A model generated the notes under the pieces. That model saw nothing but the letters and a program-made list of their open reading frames with translations, was not told the origin of the DNA and did no database searches. Shown here piece by piece: positions 57,101 through 64,000 of a stretch of 64,000 bases of DNA (position 1 is its first letter; every line of letters starts with the position of its first letter). The position numbers and the translations under genes are program-made. This DNA comes from Apostichopus japonicus (taxonomy: Eukaryota; Echinodermata; Holothuroidea; Aspidochirotida; Stichopodidae): the NCBI RefSeq assembly GCF_037975245.1, contig NC_092571.1, forward strand, positions 10,051,917-10,115,916, read 5' to 3'.

Positions 57101-57299
57101 GTGGAGGGGACAATTATTAATGACTGAATTGAGTTTGAGTTGTGCTGTTCATTTTTGGATATTTTTCATGATGATGTAGTTGTGCAACCATGGTATTAAT
57201 TTTATCACCAGTTCGCATGGAGTAAATGTGGTGCAAACCAGAAATAGCATGAATTACATTTCTGAAATAGGCCACATATTAGGCAAACAAAACTAGTGA

Positions 57300-57438
57300 A
57301 ATCAGCCTTAAATATTGCACCATTTGGCTTCTAGGTAGGTCCCAAAATCAAATTTGCAAAGGGGAGGGGGACACCCCCTCCCATTAGACCGCTCCCCAGA
57401 TCAGTCCCACTTTCAGCTCAAAGAAAAATGGTAACCCT
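57300..57438. repeat. MITE fragment with GGGGAGGGGG palindrome
   Basis: GGGGAGGGGGACACCCCCTCC followed by TTAGACCGCTCCCC matches the units of 3391-3945. It ends at ATGGTAACCCTA. Confidence 0.55.
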
Positions 57439-57532
57439 AGTTGCAGAGCACTATGATAAACTTGAGGCTCTTCTAAAAATCGTAACGGTCATGGTGGCAA
57501 AAATTGAATGTGTAATACCCCAAGCCATCAGC

Positions 57533-58609
57533 CAGGCGCGGCGGAACGGAAAAATTATTGGGGGGGCTAATGTGTGGAGACTATCTAAGCGGAGCGCCAC
57601 CATCGGTTGGCGCGGAGCGTACAAGAAAATTTTGGGTTATTTCAAACCCCCAGATGGCTGGAAACGGCACTTCCCGTGTGTTTTATGCTGCGAATACCTA
57701 GCCCTAAAATAAGGGTCTCAAGTCTGCAATTTCTCAACATTGTAATTTGTGTATTCGATGGTGTTTTACGAGAGTAGCTATTATACTCGTAGTGTACTCG
57801 CAAAGACGTTTTTGAGTGTAGTAAGGGCAGTGGCGGAGCTAGGGGTATTGGTCGGGGGGGGCAAGAATGGTCTGTAGGGGCGCTTTCGACACTATCTAAG
57901 CGGAGCGCCACCACAGGTTGGCGCGGAACGTACATAAAAATTTTGAGTAAAGATACTCCCTAGATTGCAGGAAATGACCCTTTCCGGGCCTTGCTAATTT
58001 GCAGATAAACGGAGAATAAATAGGTGTCGTCGCCATTTTGTCGGAAAATTACACCAACAGAATATGACAAATGTCAATAGGTATATGAGAGCGCAATAAA
58101 ATAGTCAATAATAGCGAATAAGTAAAAAGTATAGTGAAAAGCTGAAAAGGGCGCCAGCAGTCCATTTGAGTCTGTCAGGGGGGGGGGGCATCCGCCCCCT
58201 GACTGTATATATGGACGCTCCGCCACTAAGTAAGGGGATGTTGGAGAACTGGCTGAAATGAGGCAAGTCATTGGCCTAAGACGAAGTTGTGTTACGCTTA
58301 CTGGTACTCACACTCACTGCTTCCACTTTTCACAGGGCGTGAAGACGCGGTTGGGGTGACAATGTGGTCTATAGCCAGGGGACGGGCCGAGGGTCCCCCA
58401 GCAATTACTAAAATTATTACACCTATATAGTATATGTGTGCATCGGACAGATCGACAAGTATGCATTGAAAAATGGGCAGATGCACGTTTCGGAGCCTTG
58501 GTAAATATTGGGGGGGCTTATCATGCATTTGCCCCCTCAACTTTTTCATTGGGGGGGCTGAGCCCCCCCCCCCCCAAGCCCCCCCCCCCCCCCGGTTCCG
58601 CCGCCACTG
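57533..58609. mobile_element. hAT-type MITE, GCGGCGGAAC ends, TSD CCATCAGC
   Basis: Left CAGGCGCGGCGGAACGG; right, read inward, CAGTGGCGGCGGAACCGG. The duplication CCATCAGC is perfect at 57525-57532 and 58610-58617. It contains the shared module (57580-57675) and a complete inner element at 57828-58228. Confidence 0.9.
57828..58228. mobile_element. Nested hAT-type MITE, CAGTGGCGGAGC ends, TSD AGTAAGGG
   Basis: Left CAGTGGCGGAGCTAGG; right, read inward, TAGTGGCGGAGCGTC. The duplication AGTAAGGG is perfect at 57820-57827 and 58229-58236. 401 bp, with the shared module at 57892-57990. Confidence 0.9.
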
Positions 58610-58617
58610 CCATCAGC

Positions 58618-59193
58618 TATCATATGGTGGGTAAGACATGTCTATCTATGGTATATCGGCCTTGGAAAGTGACGAAGAGTGTGTAAGTCAATGGGAGCAA
58701 TTACTGTGGTGTGATACCTGCATCGAGACTGTGTGAAAGATAGGAATGCTTGTGTGGCACGTGCGAGCTGACATGCGTCGCGCGAGTGAATTCATTACTA
58801 TGCTGACCTCGGAAAGATAGCTCTTTGAAACTAGATAGGAAGTGTAAGCGTATATTTGCACACCAGCGACGCACCATATTTGTTGCACCATCCCTATTTC
58901 TGTATGATGTATTGATACAAGATGTATTGATACAAGATGCAAAACTGCCAGACTGCGCGCCAGCACGACAGAATCGTTAGTAAGAATCCAGGTTGGTCTT
59001 TCCCTAGTAGCTGGCTTTGAATGTTAAAGTTGACAACACACATTTTGCTGTGCAGCTCAGAAAGGAAAAATTTGCAGGTGAGAAACTATTAGTAAATTGA
59101 AGGTTTATAACAAGTATCCGCTTTATTAGATTGGTATGAACTTCAATTTCACAAATTATTTACCCACAGTTAATAGCAAGAAAATCACATAAG
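58618..59193 (+). promoter_or_regulatory. Probable TPI 5' flank and split 5' UTR
   Basis: Upstream of the TPI start codon, TTTGCAG|GTGAG at 59077/59078 looks like the donor of a non-coding exon, and TTTACCCACAG ending at 59169 is a good acceptor 24 bases before the ATG. The promoter should lie before about 59040. No TATA box stands out. This is inference from splice consensus only. Confidence 0.35.
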
Positions 59194-59308
59194 ATGTCGA
59201 CGCAGAGACGTTTTTTCGTTGGTGGAAACTGGAAGATGAATGGGAACAAAGCTAGTATTGATGAAATCGTTAAAAATCTAGCAGATACCAACATACCAGA
59301 AGACACAG
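59194..59308 (+). CDS. TPI1: Triosephosphate isomerase, coding exon 1
   Basis: TPI interconverts dihydroxyacetone phosphate and glyceraldehyde 3-phosphate in cytosolic glycolysis. This exon starts at ATG 59194 ([20 protein letters not shown]) and holds strand 1 of the TIM barrel with the catalytic Lys of the NWKMNG motif (Lys14 counting Met). The donor GTACGG follows after 38 codons plus one base, the same place as the first coding intron of vertebrate TPI genes. The reading frame is intact. Confidence 0.95.
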
Positions 59309-60012
59309 GTACGGTAGATCAACAATATCATGCGGCCAGAGTAAACACCAATTCGAATGACATGAAAGTGCCGTAGCCCTAGGTAGACTAGACCTAGCCT
59401 GGTTTAATATAAATACACTTATCAACGTACCTTATTACTAACTCAGGCATAACTTGTTCACTTTGATTAGCCTAGCCCAACTCGGTGTTACTGTTCGTGT
59501 TAGGTTTCATGTGAAACTTAGCCTAACATTAGACTAGGACAATATTAGTTAGTCAAGACCACATTAAGGCCTACTGGTTACAGATTAGTCGTTACATCCA
59601 GTCATCCTAGGTTAGGGCCTCACATTTAAGCCAAACCCAAACTTTTGCATAACTTGAGTCTATGGCCACTACGCTATGATTTAATTATCACACACATCGA
59701 GTATATTGGCTTCTTGTAGCAGTATGTGTTCCACGAAATTATGCTAATTTCGACCAATTTTTGGCGAAGATCTCAAGCTGCATATGTTGAGTAATGCAGA
59801 CTGACGACATTTTATGACATCTCAAAAATTCCTTTTGCCTTTTGAACGGAATAAAAGTGGGAGAGAGTTCTAGAAGGTCAGCAATTTGTAAACAATACAC
59901 AAAGATCTATCCACATAAAACTGCTAGAAGTACAGTTGTTCTCATAATAATAGGATTAAGAGATAGACATTTCAAAGAATTGTTTGACTTAACCGACTTC
60001 CCTATAACCTTA

Positions 60013-60320
60013 GGCCTATTCCGAATAGTGGCTATTGTTACGACTAGTCGTAAGGATAATTTCCGACTACGCATGCGCAGTTGCTATTTTATGACCAGGA
60101 GTACTATTTTTACGACGAGGAGTAACAATAATTTCCGGTTAGGGTTAGAGTTAGGGTTAGAGTTAGGGTTAGGATTGAGGTTTAGGGTTATGTTTAGGGT
60201 TAGGGTTACCCCTACTACATGCGCAGTTGCTTTATTTACTTTACTTCGCTTGAATTCGCCGTTGTCGTAAGAATAGTTTATAAATCAGTGTTACGACTAG
60301 TCGTAAGAATAGCCACGGCC
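60013..60320. mobile_element. PIF/Harbinger-like MITE with TTAGGG-type core, TSD TTA
   Basis: The left end GGCCTATTCCGAATAGTGGC and the right end, read inward, GGCCGTGGCTATTCTTACGA share GTGGCTATT.TTACGACTAG. TTA flanks both sides (60010-60012 and 60321-60323), the 3-bp target typical of PIF/Harbinger. The element is 308 bp, with a second inner pair of ATGCGCAGTTGCT words. Confidence 0.7.
60136..60210 (+). repeat. Interstitial telomere-like repeat (TTAGGG variants)
   Basis: About twelve units of TTAGGG and variants (TTAGAG, TTAGGA, TTTAGGG) stand head to tail inside the MITE at 60013-60320. Confidence 0.85.
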
Positions 60321-60401
60321 TTAAATATTACATGTTCAGCATTTGTTGTAAAACTAATATTTTACATTTCATGCTTTACCTTTTAATATCTTCTTATTTA
60401 G

Positions 60402-60493
60402 ATGTAGTGATTGCTCCCACTGCTGCCCACCTGGTTTATGTTAAAGAGAGAATAAACAGCAAGATCCAAGTATCAGCTCAGAACAGTTACAAG
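60402..60493 (+). CDS. TPI1: Triosephosphate isomerase, coding exon 2
   Basis: The acceptor TTCTTATTTAG and the donor GTTGGT bound 92 nt, which complete the split codon and encode DVVIAPTAAHLVYVKERINS then KIQVSAQNSYK. 'V.AP' and 'AQN.Y' are TIM-barrel strands 2 and 3; the Asn of AQN is near the active site. The exon is in phase with both neighbours. The intron before it (59309-60401) hosts a MITE with telomere-like repeats. Confidence 0.93.
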
Positions 60494-61989
60494 GTTGGTG
60501 ACACAATGCAAATGTTTGTCTGCAAGTTTAGCATGTTTGGGGAAAACTGGCTCTGAACTTTAGAATGAAGCATTTTTCAATCATTTTGGGTACTTGGTTT
60601 GATGCATATAAAACAAATCAAATTCAAAGCACATTTTATCAAAATAGGAAAATCTTAATTCAGCTCGATTTGTTCACGATCTTAACTAGAAAATAATCTA
60701 AAGGCTCTAAAGGCATCCTTTAGAATCTGCATGGTATAAAATCTCCTAAAAGAAAAGGGATCACAACACAACTGCAAAATCAATGGGGGGGGGGGGGGGT
60801 TACTGTAAGGGGTTCTCTTAGGGTGTGTTGGTATATCGTTATTACATGGTATTTCATTCATACCCACACTGACAGTATTGAAATCTTTCATCAACGAATA
60901 TACCGAAAATGCCTCCGAAACAAACCTTGAATACCTGATAATACCTGATAAAAATACCGACCAAGATAGATAATACACGCAAACTCGAGGAAATTCCTGC
61001 TGCTACTGTTTATCATGTATAACTTACCACTTCCTGTAGTCCCCAACTGTAAACATTCTTGCTGCACAATCTTAGCCCTTGTATTGCACATTCAACGAAG
61101 GGACACAGTGATATGTTTCTTGCGCTTTCACCTTCAAAAAAGGTTAAAGCCTATTCTGCTAATCACAAGCACAAATGGGATGTTGTAGTAACACACGATA
61201 ATTTGGAACATTCTACGTACGGATGGGTGGGGGGAGGTACAGAATACAGCACAGCACCTGTTGGAGGGTTTGAAACACATGCTTCAGTAGCGAGGAAAAT
61301 GATTGGTTGGCATGTGTGTACATTAATATAAGTGTCTAGTATGGCAAGGAATCTGAAGTTTCTGTTAGCGATGCAATGTGGTCTAACTAAGAGAAACCCT
61401 CGCTGGTAAAATGTGCTTGATGTAGGTTTAAGACACGCAAGTAAAAGACAGACATTTTTTGCCCAGCCCAGCTTTCTGTATCTACTGTCAGAGAGATCGG
61501 CAAAGTTTAATCTAAGTTTCAAACAATCCATACTAAGCTTATTGATGGGATGATCTGGTCTCTATCTCACTACTTTCACAATGCCACAGAGCTTTTGAGG
61601 TTTTAACTTCTAAGATGTTACTCTCTTTACATTTGAGAATACCATTTCAAATACAGGAATCCACAAAGTTCTTTTTAACAGACTGCTACTTGAAAACTTA
61701 AAGTCATTCCCCAGTCACATTGTTTAATAAGACCTACACTTTGCTACCGGTAATTGATTTAAATCTTCAGCATACTGTAGTTCTACCGTACTTGCAAGTA
61801 CAGTTTCCCGCCATACGCTTCTCATGAGTTCCAATTCAAGCATGTGAGAGGGTCTACAGGGAGTATACTAGAGAAGGACAATACAGAAAAGTGTGGAGAA
61901 AAAAATGTGGAAAAGAGCTACGAGAATGGGGCTGACAGAGGGGTAAACAAGGGGAGATTGAAAGGGGAGGGGGGGGAGGAGAAGAAAGG
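60494..61989 (+). other. TPI intron 2, unassigned part
   Basis: Apart from a run of G at about 60786-60799 I see no structured feature. A minus-strand frame at 61163-61531 is not recognised. Confidence 0.3.
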
Positions 61990-62235
61990 TTAGTCATGTC
62001 CTTCCTGAATGTTGAGCCCATGAGGTTGAATGGTGCGAAGGCGTTGCATCCACAGTCTCTCTCTGCTGATTCGTACTAGGTCAGGACAGCTACCTAAAGA
62101 TTCAATCCCCTGTAGGGACATGTCATTAATGGTATGGTTGGGAAGATTAAAGTGTTCTCCACCCGGGTTCTTAGTCTTCATAGTGTTTACTGTGGATCTG
62201 TGACCATATTTTGGGAAGAAACCGATTCTGCACAA
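61990..62235 (-). pseudogene. GIY-YIG endonuclease end of a Penelope-like element
   Basis: The minus-strand frame reads CRIGFFPKYGHRSTVNTMKT, then GGEHFNLPNHTINDMSLQGI and E..WMQRL.T..PHGLN. 'HFN.P.H...D' followed by 'R...E..W...L.T..P.GLN' is the ending of GIY-YIG endonuclease domains in Penelope-like retroelements. It is 5'-truncated at about 62235 and has no RT. It lies in TPI intron 2, antisense to the gene. Confidence 0.6.
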
Positions 62236-62329
62236 TGCTAATATTGGTACCTGTTTTTGGTTTCGATGATAATCGTAACCTTTGCATTCATGATGTCGTG
62301 GGCGCGTGTGTGTGTGTGTTTGTGACGCC

Positions 62330-63060
62330 CATATTGTAAACGGGATTTCTCAAGATGGGAAGGTTGGACTAATTTCATGTTTAGTGTGTAGAAGTACTAC
62401 GTTAAGTACAAAAGGATATATGGTTTTTGGTGGGGTTCAAACGTCATTTGGGGTGAAAGTGTGTAAAGTTGTAAACACGATATCTCAAGAAGGAAAGCTT
62501 GGGCAAACCTCATGTTTAGTTTGTAGAAGTACCACATTGAGTACAAGAAGCTTATGTTTTTGGTGGAGGTCAAAGGTCATTTTGGGTCATCAGAGGTCAA
62601 ATAGTGAAAACCTTGCAACAAGATATCTCAATATTGGAAGCTTGGGCAGATCTCGTATATGGTTCGTAGAAGTACCATATCAACTTTAAGGAGCCTATTA
62701 TTACTGTTGGTGGAAGACAGGTCATTTGAAGTAAAAAATGCCAAACATTTACTTTTCCCCCTCTTACCTGTCTCTCCACACTAACATATCTTCCTAAACA
62801 TAATATCGCATCGGAAGCTTGGACAGATCGCATATTTGGTATGTAATGGTACCAAATTGAGTACAAGAATCCTTATGATGTGGGCAGAGGTCAATGGTCG
62901 TTTGATTTCACCAGGATTCGAATTGTGAATACCAAGTTTTATACAATATTTCAATAAGGACAGATGTCATATTTAGTATGTTGATGTATCAATCACATTT
63001 AGTACAAAAAGCCTGTTGTTGAGGTCAATGACTCAATGGTCATTTCAGGAGAGCCTGTGT
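62330..63060. repeat. Diverged tandem repeat with AGGTCA words in TPI intron 2
   Basis: Five or six units of about 125 bp are recognisable by ATATCTCAA..., AAGCTTGG.CA, ATTT.GT.TGTAGAAGTACCA, AGTACAA.AAG and GGAGGTCAAAGGTCAT. Divergence between units is high. Confidence 0.6.
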
Positions 63061-63603
63061 CATTTGGAATTTATTTTTTGTCACATATATAACACTGCTT
63101 TTCACTGTACTATTAAGATGAAGTATGTTGTACACCCTCACTATACATTACGTCAGTTTCATGAAGAAAACTGCTCATGAATGTTTCATCATCGAAACCA
63201 CCATATTCATACCTGTAATTAAACTGATTCTGCGCAGTACGTAGATATACTGTTATACCAATATGGCTAGTATGCATGTTCATGCTAGTGTTTGATAGTA
63301 CAGTTAACACTGGAAATAGCGGTTCTGCGAAATTTCCGGCACACCTGGTAATACCAGGTATTCGTCAGCAGGTATATCGTTATCTGTTTTGCTTATACCG
63401 ACGCACCCTAGGTTCTATGTTGTACAGTGATAGGTCACATCTATTGTATGTCAGCAAGCTGTTGGTAATTACTGCTACAGATCTTCAAAAGGGATGTATG
63501 ATGATAGGTTCCTATACTAATTGATGTCAACTTATTACTTCACCTTATCTAGCATTGATGTAAGCACTCATACATTGTTGTGGTTATGTAACAATTCACG
63601 TAG

Positions 63604-63813
<210 letters not shown>

Positions 63814-64000
63814 TAAAACATTAATTAATTTATAAACATCTCATAGTGGAACATATTGAGACTGAAAGGTTGTCCAGTGTGAGAAAAATATCCAAAATAC
63901 ATGTTTCCTTTAAGTCAATCTTCTATTGGTCCAATTTTATCCCAACTTTAAAGGGTTATTCCATTGGTAGAAAATGGACCCTCTATTGTAAAAGAGAAAT

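Overview
This is eukaryotic, metazoan nuclear DNA: GT-AG introns, a few conserved animal gene exons separated by kilobases, and about half the window made of identifiable transposons and tandem repeats. Abundant AGGCCTA-type words, Ty3/gypsy, non-LTR and Penelope-like fragments, and hAT-type non-autonomous elements suggest a marine invertebrate deuterostome. An echinoderm is my best guess, but the sequence alone does not prove it.

Layout. 1-5725 (+): last five exons of a P5B-type transport ATPase (ATP13A2/A3-like), with its long last intron filled by a satellite-bearing MITE and a hAT MITE. 7446-10190: three adjacent tandem arrays (trinucleotide, about 30 bp, about 79 bp). 13376-15994 (+): a dead Ty3/gypsy element, split by a hAT insertion and ending in a 3' LTR. 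17347-19316 (+): non-LTR retrotransposon remains. 19621-22287 (-): a laminin-G-domain gene with retained splice sites but several in-frame stops and a frameshift, probably a pseudogene. 26731-27330: a 157-bp tandem repeat. 28928-29999: a PIF/Harbinger-like element. 33458-35722 (+): an intact long ORF for a signal-peptide, Ig-like, mucin-stalk, single-pass membrane protein. 40673-44358: a CACTG-ended element carrying a SAMD3-like coding exon. 44493-47816: a nest of hAT MITEs. 48247-48430 (+): a transcription-unit-like sequence whose 5' end is U2 snRNA but whose remainder is not. 49875-50675: a long-inverted-repeat element. 51540-53310 (+): a second LINE, split by a solo LTR. 54209-54332 (+): a RING-finger half exon. 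55606-58609: a second nest of hAT MITEs. 59194 to the window end (+): first three coding exons of triosephosphate isomerase (TPI).

The host genes do not form an operon or pathway. TPI is cytosolic glycolysis, the ATP13A-like pump is endomembrane transport, and the Ig/mucin protein is a cell-surface molecule. The strongest unusual signals are: (i) a module of about 120 bp, with a GC-rich imperfect palindrome, shared by at least nine places in MITEs with different terminal repeats; (ii) a U2-headed chimeric RNA-like sequence; (iii) a SAMD3-like exon inside a terminal-inverted-repeat element; (iv) small MITEs that carry tandem repeats inside them (21-bp palindromic satellite, 139-bp units, telomere-like TTAGGG). 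Eight insertions have perfect 8-bp target duplications, pointing to recent hAT activity.
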